Of a DNA stretch of 64,000 nt, positions 36,857 to 45,296 are shown one piece after another (position 1 is the first letter of the stretch; the number at the start of each line of letters is the position of its first letter). Origin of the DNA: Streptomyces catenulae. Its GTDB lineage: Bacteria; Actinomycetota; Actinomycetes; Streptomycetales; Streptomycetaceae. The DNA is taken from assembly GCF_000718015.1 (NCBI RefSeq), contig NZ_JODY01000032.1, positions 1 to 64,000 of the forward strand, written 5' to 3'. A model generated the notes under the pieces. The model was not told where the DNA came from and ran no database searches. It worked only from the letters and a program-made list of their open reading frames with translations. The position numbers were made by a program, and so were the translations under genes.

Positions 36857-37031
36857 CGTCATGTCCGCCCTCCCCGCCCCGGGGCGCCGACTCCGTCCGG
36901 CGCTTACCGCATGATGTGCCCTGCGCCACACACCGCGAAACCGAAAGAGCACGCGAGGCGGCGGCGCGGGCCCGGCCGGGCCCCGGGATGTCGTCCGGGG
37001 CGCCCGGAATCGGCCGGTAAAGTCGCACGGC

Positions 37032-40000
37032 GTGCACCTCAAGAGTCTGACCCTGCGAGGCTTCAAGTCCTTCGCCTCCGCCACGACGCTCCGCTTCGAA
37101 CCGGGTATCACCTGCGTCGTCGGACCCAACGGATCCGGCAAGTCCAACGTCGTGGACGCGCTGTCCTGGGTGATGGGTGAGCAGGGTGCCAAGTCGCTGC
37201 GCGGCGGCAAGATGGAGGACGTCATCTTCGCCGGGACGACCGGGCGGCCGCCGCTCGGCCGGGCCGAGGTGTCGCTGACCATCGACAACTCCGACGGCGC
37301 GCTGCCCATCGAGTACGCCGAGGTCACCCTCACCCGGACGATGTTCCGCAACGGCGGCAGCGAGTACCAGATCAACGGCGACACCTGCCGACTGCTCGAC
37401 ATACAGGAACTCCTCAGCGACTCCGGCATCGGCCGGGAGATGCACGTCATCGTCGGGCAGGGGCAGCTCGACGGGGTGCTGCACGCCGACCCGATGGGGC
37501 GCCGGGCCTTCATCGAGGAGGCCGCGGGGGTGCTCAAGCACCGCAAGCGCAAGGAGAAGGCGGTCCGCAAGCTGGACGCCATGCAGGCGAACCTCGCCCG
37601 CGTCCAGGACCTCACCGACGAGCTGCGCCGCCAGCTCAAACCGCTCGGTCGGCAGGCGGCGGTCGCCCGGCGCGCCGCCGTCATCCAGGCCGATCTGCGC
37701 GACGCCCGGCTGCGGCTGCTCGCCGACGACCTCGTCACGCTGCGCCGTGCGCTGCACGCCGAGATCGCCGACGAGGCGGCACTCAAGCAGCGCAAGGAGG
37801 CCGCCGAGCAACGGCTGCGGGACGCCCGGCAGCAGGAGGCGGAGCTGGAGGAGCGGCTGCGGACGCTGACGCCGCGGGTGCAGCGGGCCCAGCAGAACTG
37901 GTACGAGCTGTCGCGGTTCGCCGAGCGGGTGCGTGGCACCGTCTCGCTCGCCGAGGCGCGGGTGCGCAGCGCCCGGCAGGCACCGCCGGACGAGCGGCGC
38001 GGCCGCGAGCCGGAGGACATGGAGCGGGAGGCCGCCCGCATCCGGGAGCAGGAGGCGGAGCTGACCGCCGCGGTGGAGGCGGCGACCCGGGCGCTGGAGG
38101 ACACCGTCGAGCACCGTGCCGCGCTGGAGCGGGAGTTGGCCGACGAGGAGCGGCGGCTGCGCGATGTGGCGCGGGCCCTCGCCGACCGGCGCGAGGGGCT
38201 GGCGCGGCTCAGCGGGCAGGTCAGCGCCGCCCGCGGCCGGGCCGCCTCCGCACAGGCCGAGATCGGGCGGCTCGCCGCCTCCCGCGACGGTGCCCGGCAG
38301 CGTGCGCGGGAGGCCCAGGAGGAGTACGAGCGGCGCGCGGCGGAGGCCGGTGCGCTGGAGGCGACGCGCGCCGAGGACGCCGAACGGGACGAGGCCGCCC
38401 GGCAGGAACTCGCCGCCGCGGACGCCGCGCTGGAGTCCGTACGGGAGGCGCTGACCGTCGCGGAGCGCAGCCGCGCCGCGACCTCGGCGCGGCATGACGC
38501 GCTCGCCTCCGGGCTGCGGCGCAAGGACGGCAGCGGGGCGCTCCTGGCCGCGGCCGAGGAGCTGACCGGTCTGCTCGGTCCGGCCGCCGAACTGCTCACC
38601 GTCGCACCCGGCCACGAGGTGGCCGTCGCCGCCGCGCTCGGGGTCGCCGCCGACGCGCTGGCGGTCAGCGGTCCGGCGGCCGCCGCCGACGCGATCCGGC
38701 TGCTGCGCAAGCAGGACGCGGGCCGCGCGGCGATGCTGCTGGCCGCGCCCGGGGAGACGGTGTCCGCGGTGGCCGGTCCCGCCGTGCCCGCGCCCGGGGC
38801 GCCCGGCGACGCCGCGGCGCCGTCCGGCGTACGGGTACCGGCGCCCGCGCGGGAGGCCGGTACGGAGCCGGGGACGGCGGGCGCCCCGCTGCTGCCCGGC
38901 CCCCGGGAACACGGGCCGCGGGCCGCGGAACTCGTCGACGGGCCGCCGGAGTTGACCGCGGCCGTACGGCGGCTGCTGCGGGACGTGGTGGTCGTCGCGA
39001 CGCTGGAGGACGCCGAGGAGCTGATCGCGGCGCGGCCGGAGTTGACGGCCGTCACCGGTGAGGGTGATGTACTCGGCGGGCACTTCGCGCACGGCGGGTC
39101 GGCCGGGGCGCCGAGTCTGCTGGAGGTGCAGGCCGCCGTGGACGAGGCGGCAGCCGAGCTGGCCGCACTGGACGAGCGCTGCACGGTGCTCGCCGAGGAG
39201 CGGCACGGGGCCGCCGCACGGCGCACCGCGGCCGCCGCGCACGTCGCGGAGGTGGACGCCCGGCGGCGTACCGCGGAGCGCGAGCAGTCGCAGGTCGCCG
39301 GGGACCTCGGGCGCCTCGCCGGGCAGGCGCGGGCCGCCGCGGGGGAGGCCGAACGGGCCGCCGCCGCGACGGCGAAGGCCGAGGAGGCCCTGGCCCGCGC
39401 CACCGAGGAGGCCGAGGAGCTGGCCGAACGGCTGGCGGTCGCCGAGGAGGAACCGGCCGAGGAGGAGCCGGACACCTCGGTACGCGACCGGCTGGCCGCC
39501 GACGGCGCCAACGCCCGTCAGACCGAGATGGAGGCCCGGCTCCAGACGCGTACCCACGAGGAGCGGGTCAAGGCGCTCGCCGGGCGGGCCGACGCGCTGG
39601 ACCGGGGGGCGCGGGCGGAGCGTGAGGCGCGGGCGCGCGCGGAGCGGCGGCGTGCCCGGCTGCGGCACGAGGCGGCGGTCGCCACCGCGGTCGTCTCGGG
39701 TGCCCGGCAGTTGCTGGCGCACGTCGAGGTCTCGCTGGTCCGGGCCGAGGAGGAGCGGGCGGTGGCGCAGCGGGCCACCGCCGGGAGCGAGGAGGCGCTG
39801 GCCGCCGCGCGGGAGCAGGGCCGTGCGCTCGCCTCGGAGCTGGACAAGCTGACCGACTCGGTGCACCGGGGCGAGGTGCTGGGTGCGGAGAAGCGGCTGC
39901 GGATCGAGCAGCTGGAGTCGCGCGCCCTGGAGGAACTGGGCGTGGAACCGGCCGCGCTGGTCGCGGAGTACGGGCCGGAGCAGTCCGTGCCGCCGTCGCC

Positions 40001-40712
40001 GCCCGCGGAGGGCGAGCGGCTGCCGGACGATCCGGAGGATCCGCGGAACCGGCCGGTGGCGTACGTCCGCGCCGAGCAGGAGAAGCGGCTCAAGGCGGCC
40101 GAGCGGGCGTATCAGCAGCTCGGGAAGGTGAACCCGCTGGCCCTGGAGGAGTTCGCCGCACTGGAGGAACGGCACCAGTTCCTGAGCGAGCAGCTTGAAG
40201 ACTTGAAGAAGACCCGGGCCGATCTGCTCCAGGTGGTCAAGGACGTCGACAAGCGCGTGGAGCAGGTCTTCACCGAGGCGTTCCACGACACGGCGCGGGA
40301 GTTCGAGGGCGTCTTCGGGCGGCTCTTCCCGGGTGGCGAGGGGCGGCTGGTGCTCACCGATCCGGACCACATGCTGACCACCGGGGTGGACGTGGAGGCC
40401 CGTCCGCCGGGCAAGAAGGTCAAGCGGCTCTCGCTGCTGTCCGGCGGCGAACGGTCGCTGACCGCGGTGGCGCTGCTGGTCTCGATCTTCAAGGCGCGCC
40501 CCAGCCCGTTCTACGTGATGGACGAGGTCGAGGCGGCGCTGGACGACACCAACCTGCAGCGGCTGATCGGGATCATGGAGGAGCTGCAGGAGAGCAGCCA
40601 GCTGATCGTGATCACGCACCAGAAGCGCACGATGGAGGTCGCCGACGCGCTCTACGGCGTCTCGATGCAGGGCGACGGCGTCTCGAAGGTCATCAGCCAG
40701 CGGCTGCGCTGA
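37032..40712 (+). CDS. smc: Chromosome partition protein SMC
   Basis: 1226 aa. Walker A GPNGSGKSNVVDALSW near residue 32, long coiled coils, a hinge domain at about residues 509-690 with the glycine-rich block, the ABC signature LSLLSGGERSLTAVALLVSI and Walker B PFYVMDEVEAALDD near the C-terminus. It forms the condensin-like ring that organises the chromosome with ScpAB. The hinge carries a Pro/Ala/Gly-rich insert at about residues 582-634. The GTG at 37032 starts (V)HLKSLTLRGFKSFAS, the standard SMC N-terminus. Confidence 0.98.
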   Translation: MHLKSLTLRGFKSFASATTLRFEPGITCVVGPNGSGKSNVVDALSWVMGEQGAKSLRGGKMEDVIFAGTTGRPPLGRAEVSLTIDNSDGALPIEYAEVTLTRTMFRNGGSEYQINGDTCRLLDIQELLSDSGIGREMHVIVGQGQLDGVLHADPMGRRAFIEEAAGVLKHRKRKEKAVRKLDAMQANLARVQDLTDELRRQLKPLGRQAAVARRAAVIQADLRDARLRLLADDLVTLRRALHAEIADEAALKQRKEAAEQRLRDARQQEAELEERLRTLTPRVQRAQQNWYELSRFAERVRGTVSLAEARVRSARQAPPDERRGREPEDMEREAARIREQEAELTAAVEAATRALEDTVEHRAALERELADEERRLRDVARALADRREGLARLSGQVSAARGRAASAQAEIGRLAASRDGARQRAREAQEEYERRAAEAGALEATRAEDAERDEAARQELAAADAALESVREALTVAERSRAATSARHDALASGLRRKDGSGALLAAAEELTGLLGPAAELLTVAPGHEVAVAAALGVAADALAVSGPAAAADAIRLLRKQDAGRAAMLLAAPGETVSAVAGPAVPAPGAPGDAAAPSGVRVPAPAREAGTEPGTAGAPLLPGPREHGPRAAELVDGPPELTAAVRRLLRDVVVVATLEDAEELIAARPELTAVTGEGDVLGGHFAHGGSAGAPSLLEVQAAVDEAAAELAALDERCTVLAEERHGAAARRTAAAAHVAEVDARRRTAEREQSQVAGDLGRLAGQARAAAGEAERAAAATAKAEEALARATEEAEELAERLAVAEEEPAEEEPDTSVRDRLAADGANARQTEMEARLQTRTHEERVKALAGRADALDRGARAEREARARAERRRARLRHEAAVATAVVSGARQLLAHVEVSLVRAEEERAVAQRATAGSEEALAAAREQGRALASELDKLTDSVHRGEVLGAEKRLRIEQLESRALEELGVEPAALVAEYGPEQSVPPSPPAEGERLPDDPEDPRNRPVAYVRAEQEKRLKAAERAYQQLGKVNPLALEEFAALEERHQFLSEQLEDLKKTRADLLQVVKDVDKRVEQVFTEAFHDTAREFEGVFGRLFPGGEGRLVLTDPDHMLTTGVDVEARPPGKKVKRLSLLSGGERSLTAVALLVSIFKARPSPFYVMDEVEAALDDTNLQRLIGIMEELQESSQLIVITHQKRTMEVADALYGVSMQGDGVSKVISQRLR

Positions 40713-40784
40713 GTCCGCCAGTTTCGTTCATCACTTGAATCCACATCTCCCAACGGTGCGGGCCCGTCTTTTCATCTCGCCCTA

Positions 40785-40812
40785 TTGACTTAGAAACTTG
40801 AACGAATAGTCT
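40785..40812 (+). promoter_or_regulatory. Candidate promoter of the glucose permease gene
   Basis: TTGACT at 40785-40790 and TAGTCT at 40807-40812 with a 16-base spacer in AT-rich DNA. TGAACGAA overlapping the -10 side is mirrored by TTCGTTCA at 40724-40731, and ACTTGAA occurs twice, so regulator binding is possible. Confidence 0.6.
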
Positions 40813-40919
40813 CTGCAACGTCGCTTTTACCTTCACGTGGTGGCTGCCCTCGACGTATGCGCCACTGGAAGTGCCAGCCCCCTACGCCCGGCAGCGCAGC
40901 CGGGCCACTGGAGTACACG

Positions 40920-42338
40920 TTGACCAGCACCGCGCAGCCGGCGGTACCGGAAGGCCGTAAGGCCCAGCCGGACCATCTCGGCCATGTCATCTTCATCACC
41001 GCGGCTGCCGCGATGGGCGGCTTCCTCTTCGGCTACGACAGTTCCGTCATCAACGGTGCCGTCGAGGCGATCCGCAGCCGGTACGACGTGGGGTCCGCCG
41101 TGCTGGCCCAGGTCATCGCCATCGCGTTGATCGGCTGCGCGATCGGCGCTGCCACCGCGGGCCGGATCGCCGACCGGATCGGCCGCATCCGCGTGATGCA
41201 GATCTCCGCGGCGCTCTTCACCGTCAGCGCCGTCGGCTCCGCGCTGCCGTTCGCCCTCTGGGACCTCGCCATGTGGCGGGTGTTCGGCGGTATCGCGATC
41301 GGTATGGCGTCGGTCATCGGCCCGGCGTACATCGCCGAGGTCTCGCCGCCCGCGTACCGGGGGCGCCTCGGCTCGTTCCAGCAGGCCGCGATCGTCGTCG
41401 GCATCGCCATCTCCCAGCTCGTCAACTGGGGCATCCTCAACCTCGCCGACGGCAACCAGCGCGGTCGGCTCGCCGGGCTGGAGGCCTGGCAGTGGATGCT
41501 CGGTGTGATGGTGATCCCGGCGCTCCTGTACGGCCTGCTGTCGTTCGTCATCCCGGAGTCGCCGCGCTTCCTGATCTCCGTCGGCAGGATCACCAAGGCG
41601 AAGCAGGTGCTCGCCGACGTCGAGGGGCAGGGCGTCGACCTCGACACACGGGTCGAGGAGATCCAGGAGGCGATGCGCCGGGAGCACCGGTCGACGTTCA
41701 AGGATCTGCTGGGTGGCCGGGGCGGCTTCCTGCCGATCGTGTGGGTCGGCATCGGGCTGTCGGTCTTCCAGCAGCTCGTCGGCATCAACGTCGCGTTCTA
41801 CTACTCGTCGACGCTGTGGCAGTCCGTGGGCATCAACCCCGAGAGCTCGTTCTTCTACAGCTTCACCACGTCGATCATCAACATCATCGGCACCGTCATC
41901 GCGATGATCTTCGTGGACCGGATCGGCCGCCGTCCGCTGGCTCTCATCGGCTCCGCCGGTATGGCTGTGGCGCTCGCCCTGGAGGCGTGGGCCTTCTCCG
42001 CCAAGACCGCCGCCGGGACGCTGCCGACGACGCAGGGCACCGTCGCCCTCATCGCGGCCCACTGCTTCGTGCTCTTCTTCGCCCTCTCCTGGGGCGTGGT
42101 GGTCTGGGTCTTCCTCGGCGAGATGTTCCCCAACCGCATCCGCGCCGCGGCGCTCGGCGTCGCCGCCTCCGCCCAGTGGATCGCGAACTGGGCCATCACG
42201 GCGAGCTTCCCGAGCCTGTCCGACTGGAACCTCTCCGGTACGTACGTGATCTACATGATCTTCGCCCTGCTCTCGATCCCCTTCGTGCTGAAGTTCGTGA
42301 AGGAGACCAAGGGCAAGGCGTTGGAGGAGATGGGCTAA
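40920..42338 (+). CDS. glcP: MFS sugar porter, glucose permease GlcP type
   Basis: 472 aa from the TTG at 40920, which follows TGGAG and gives the length I recall for S. coelicolor GlcP. Twelve membrane helices; sugar-porter signatures GFLFGYDSSVINGAVEAI, GRIADRIGRIRVM, PESPRFLI, QQLVGINVAFYYSSTLW, DRIGRRPLALIG and the C-terminal PETKG-like VKETKGKALEEMG. It takes up glucose by proton symport and so supports glucose repression through glucokinase. Confidence 0.92.
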   Translation: MTSTAQPAVPEGRKAQPDHLGHVIFITAAAAMGGFLFGYDSSVINGAVEAIRSRYDVGSAVLAQVIAIALIGCAIGAATAGRIADRIGRIRVMQISAALFTVSAVGSALPFALWDLAMWRVFGGIAIGMASVIGPAYIAEVSPPAYRGRLGSFQQAAIVVGIAISQLVNWGILNLADGNQRGRLAGLEAWQWMLGVMVIPALLYGLLSFVIPESPRFLISVGRITKAKQVLADVEGQGVDLDTRVEEIQEAMRREHRSTFKDLLGGRGGFLPIVWVGIGLSVFQQLVGINVAFYYSSTLWQSVGINPESSFFYSFTTSIINIIGTVIAMIFVDRIGRRPLALIGSAGMAVALALEAWAFSAKTAAGTLPTTQGTVALIAAHCFVLFFALSWGVVVWVFLGEMFPNRIRAAALGVAASAQWIANWAITASFPSLSDWNLSGTYVIYMIFALLSIPFVLKFVKETKGKALEEMG

Positions 42339-42370
42339 CCCCCCCGCCAGTCCGTCCCCTCGGAAGTCGA

Positions 42371-42405
42371 CACCGCCCCGGCTCATACGGAGAGCCGGGG
42401 CGGTG
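42371..42405. terminator. Bidirectional terminator between glcP and the GlxA-type regulator
   Basis: Perfect 13-bp stem, CACCGCCCCGGCT (42371-42383) and AGCCGGGGCGGTG (42393-42405), between convergent genes. Confidence 0.88.
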
Positions 42406-42485
42406 CCGTGTACGGGGACGGGGCGCGGGGACGGGGCGGCGGTCGGCGCGCCGCCCCGTGCGGCCCGCCCCGTGCGCCGACGCGG

Positions 42486-43511
42486 TCAGGAGGCGCCGTC
42501 GTGCCCCGTGGGCGTGGCGGAGCGGTGGCGGAAGGTGCTGCGGTAGGCGGCGGGCGTGGTGCCCAGCGCATGGTGGAACCGGCGCCGCAGATTGGTCGCG
42601 GACGACAGACCGACGCGGACGGCCACCGCCTCGACCGGCAGATCGGTCTCCTCCAGCAGCGTCCGCGCCGCGGAGATCCGCTGGGTCAGCAGCCACTGCC
42701 CGGGGCTGACCCCCACCTGATCGGTGAAGCGGCGCGCCAGCGTCCGCGGCGAGACCCGCAGCCGCGCCGCCATCTCCGCCACCGACACCCGCGTCCCCAG
42801 CCGACCGGAGACCCAGTCCAGCAGCGGCGCCACCGACGGCTCCGTCCGGCGCGGCACCGCGTCCCCGGTGAACTGCGGCTGACCGCCCTCGCGGTGCGGC
42901 GGCACCCCCATGTCCCGGCCGACGCGCGCCGCGTACCCGGCGCCGTGGTCGGCGCGGACCAGATGCAGACAGAGGTCGATCCCGGCCGCCGCCCCGGCGC
43001 TCGTCGCCACGTCGCCGTGGTCGATGTAGAGCACCGTGGCGTCCATCCGCACCCGCGGGAAGCGGGCCGCGAAATGCGCCGCGCGCCGCCAGTGGGTCGT
43101 CGCCCGCCGCCCGTCGAGCAGCCCGGCGGCGGCCAGGGCGTACGCGCCCGAGCAGAGCCCCACCATGCGGGCGCCGCGGGCGTGGGCCCCGCGCAGCGCC
43201 CCGCGGATCTCCTCGGGCAGCGGCGCCTCGGGCACCCAGCCGGGGACGACGACGGTGTCGGCGCCGTCCAGCGCGGACAGCCCCGCCGTGGCGTGCAGCG
43301 GGTACCCGGCCGTCGTCGCCACGGGGCCGGGGCGCAGCGCGCAGATCCGGAAGTCGTAGTACGGCGGAAAACCGGGCCGCCGGGTACCGAAGACCTCGGC
43401 GGCGCAGCCCAGTTCGAACGTCGGCTGCGGGGCGTGCACCAGCGCCACGACCTGATGAAGCGCCCCGTCCCCGTCCGGTCGTACGGCGGTCCGGGACGAC
43501 GATTCGATCAT
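42486..43511 (-). CDS. GlxA-family transcriptional regulator (DJ-1/PfpI plus AraC HTH)
   Basis: 341 aa from the ATG at 43511. Residues 15-190 are an amidase-like DJ-1/PfpI domain (VVPGWVPEAPLPEEIR, MVGLCSGAYALAAAGLLDG with the nucleophile-elbow Cys, TSAGAAAGIDLCLHLV). The C-terminal 100 residues are an AraC HTH pair (SVAEMAARLRVSPRTLARRF, VEAVAVRVGLSSATNLRRRF). It probably senses a small molecule. Divergent from the cupin gene, 71 bases away. Confidence 0.9.
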   Translation of the reverse strand: MIESSSRTAVRPDGDGALHQVVALVHAPQPTFELGCAAEVFGTRRPGFPPYYDFRICALRPGPVATTAGYPLHATAGLSALDGADTVVVPGWVPEAPLPEEIRGALRGAHARGARMVGLCSGAYALAAAGLLDGRRATTHWRRAAHFAARFPRVRMDATVLYIDHGDVATSAGAAAGIDLCLHLVRADHGAGYAARVGRDMGVPPHREGGQPQFTGDAVPRRTEPSVAPLLDWVSGRLGTRVSVAEMAARLRVSPRTLARRFTDQVGVSPGQWLLTQRISAARTLLEETDLPVEAVAVRVGLSSATNLRRRFHHALGTTPAAYRSTFRHRSATPTGHDGAS

Positions 43512-43582
43512 GGCAGGAAAGTACCCGGTGGGGTCGCTTCTGGTACTGGGAACGGCACCCGCAGGCCCGACAAGCTGTCCCC

Positions 43583-43996
43583 ATGAACGTGAACACGCAG
43601 GTCGACGAAGGACAGGACGCGGCGCCCGTGGGCACAGCCGCCGGAGCGGTGGCGGGGGCGCACCCCGGGGGCGTGGGCGGCACACCCGGCTACCTCGTCA
43701 GCACCGTGGCCGACGCCGAGGCCCAGGAAGTCACCACCGGTATCACCGCCCGGCCGCTGTGGGCCGGGGAGAACGGCGCGAAGGCGATGGTCGTGGAGTT
43801 CACCCCGGGCAGCTGCTGGGACGGCATCGACGTCCACGAGCCCGGTCCCGAGGAGGTCTACGTGGTCTCCGGCACCTTCCACGACGGCGACCGCGCCCAC
43901 CCCGCGGGGACCTTCATCCACGCCCCCGCCGGGTCCTGGCACGTACCGCAGTCCGCGGAGGGCTGCACACTGTTCGTCTTCTACCCGGAGGGCTGA
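43583..43996 (+). CDS. Cupin-domain protein
   Basis: 137 aa. The N-terminal 35 residues are low complexity. The rest is a cupin (ChrR-like) barrel: FTPGSCWDGIDVHEPGPEEV, VVSGTFHDGDRAHPAGTFIH, SWHVPQSAEGCTLFVFYPEG, with His and Glu metal ligands. Enzymatic or sensor role unclear. Divergent from the GlxA-type regulator, which may control it. Confidence 0.82.
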   Translation: MNVNTQVDEGQDAAPVGTAAGAVAGAHPGGVGGTPGYLVSTVADAEAQEVTTGITARPLWAGENGAKAMVVEFTPGSCWDGIDVHEPGPEEVYVVSGTFHDGDRAHPAGTFIHAPAGSWHVPQSAEGCTLFVFYPEG

Positions 43997-44003
43997 CGGG
44001 CGA

Positions 44004-44035
44004 GGGGCGGGGCGCCCCGTGCGGCGCCCCGCCCC
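44004..44035. terminator. Bidirectional terminator between the cupin and LLM genes
   Basis: Perfect 13-bp stem GGGGCGGGGCGCC / GGCGCCCCGCCCC around CCGTGC, between convergent stop codons. Its sequence belongs to the GC-rich CCCCGTGCGG word family recurring in this window. Confidence 0.85.
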
Positions 44036-44045
44036 GTACGCCCGC

Positions 44046-45029
44046 TCACTCCAGCCTCGGCAGCACCTCGTCCGTGAAGAGGTGGAGGGAGCGCCAGCCC
44101 TCGTCGACCGGCATGCCGCCGCACAGCGGGTGGAGGATCAGCGAACCCGGCGCGTCCGGCCCCTGGGCCAGCCGCAGGCACTCCTGCGGGGTGACGATGC
44201 GGTAGACGCCCTCCGCGCGCAGCTCCGCCACGTCCCGGGCGGCCGAGCGCACCGCCGAGCGGAGGCCCGCGGGCTGCCAGGAGGCATAGGTACGGGCCTC
44301 GTACAGCAGATGCGGCCCGTACCGCTCCCAGGCCCGGTCCGGGTCCTCGGAGAGGTGCAGCAGACAGGTGTGGGCGTCGGGTTGCTGCACCCAGCCCTCG
44401 GTGCCGTACGCGGCGCACCGCTCGTGGTAGTACGCCACCAGCTCCGGCAGATGGGCGGAGGGGAACAGCGGCAGCCCCAGCCGGGCGGCGCGCCGGGCCG
44501 CGGCGCGCGAACCGCCGCCGACCAGCAGCGGCGGATGCGGCCGGGTGTACGGGCGCGGCGTCACGTGCACGGTGCGGCCCCGGTACCGGAACGGCTCGCC
44601 GCGCCAGGCGGTGAGCAGCGTCTCCAGCACCTCGTCCTGGAGGGCGCCGCGCCCCGCCCAGTCCTTGTCGAACGCGGCGTACTCCTGGGGCCGGTAGCCG
44701 AGCCCGGCGACGGTGATCAGCCGACCGCCGCCGAGCAGGTCGAGCACGGCGAGGTCCTCGGCCAGCCGGAGCGGGTCGTGCAACGGCGTGAGCAGCGCGG
44801 AGAGCGTGACCGCGATCCGCCGGGTGGCGCCGAGCAGCGCCCCGGCGAAGACCAGCGGGGCGGGCATCCAGCCGTCGCCGGTGGTGTGGTGCTCCTCGGT
44901 CTGCACGGTGGTCACGCCCCGTGCGTCGGCGTGGGCGGCCATCTCCAGCGCCGCCCGGTAGCGGGCGGCACCGGAGTCGGCGGGGTCGGGATCGACGAGG
45001 TTCAGGCGCAGAACGGTGACGGGCGGCAT
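44046..45029 (-). CDS. LLM-class flavin-dependent oxidoreductase
   Basis: 327 aa TIM-barrel of the bacterial luciferase-like family: VTTVQTEEHHTTGDGWMPAP, GGGRLITVAGLGYRPQEYAA, PHPPLLVGGGSRAAARRAAR. These enzymes use FMNH2 or F420H2 (F420 is plausible since cofC is present). Substrate unknown. Together with the cupin, the regulator and the permease it forms an accessory block between smc-glcP and ftsY. Confidence 0.85.
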   Translation of the reverse strand: MPPVTVLRLNLVDPDPADSGAARYRAALEMAAHADARGVTTVQTEEHHTTGDGWMPAPLVFAGALLGATRRIAVTLSALLTPLHDPLRLAEDLAVLDLLGGGRLITVAGLGYRPQEYAAFDKDWAGRGALQDEVLETLLTAWRGEPFRYRGRTVHVTPRPYTRPHPPLLVGGGSRAAARRAARLGLPLFPSAHLPELVAYYHERCAAYGTEGWVQQPDAHTCLLHLSEDPDRAWERYGPHLLYEARTYASWQPAGLRSAVRSAARDVAELRAEGVYRIVTPQECLRLAQGPDAPGSLILHPLCGGMPVDEGWRSLHLFTDEVLPRLE

Positions 45030-45160
45030 GGCGGCGTCCCCTTCGCCGGGTGGTGGGCGAAGGGGACGCTAGCTGACGGGGCGTCAGAATTCCAGGGCGC
45101 GTGGCGGGCCGGTGCACGGGGCATGGCGCGCGCCGCACGGGGTCGCAGGTCGCGCCATGG

Positions 45161-45231
45161 GGGCCAGGGCCAGCACGAGGCGCGGGGCAGGGTCCGGCAT
45201 GAGGCGCGGGCCAGGGTCCGGCATGGGGCGC
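45161..45231. repeat. 24-bp tandem repeat upstream of the LLM gene
   Basis: Two near-identical 24-bp units (45184-45207 and 45208-45231; core CAGGGTCCGGCATGRGGCGC) with a degenerate third unit in front (45161-45183). The whole gap 45030-45296 contains no supported gene and is dense in GC-rich words such as CACGGGG and GGGGCGCGGG. Confidence 0.75.
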
Positions 45232-45296
45232 GGGCGCGGGGCCCCGCACAAGCCCCCGGGTGCGGGGCCGACCACCGGCCCCGCACCCCGTCTCCG

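Noticed and set aside
36759..40619. Long minus-strand frame opposite smc
   Set aside because: Shadow of smc; composition shows antisense of coiled-coil coding sequence.
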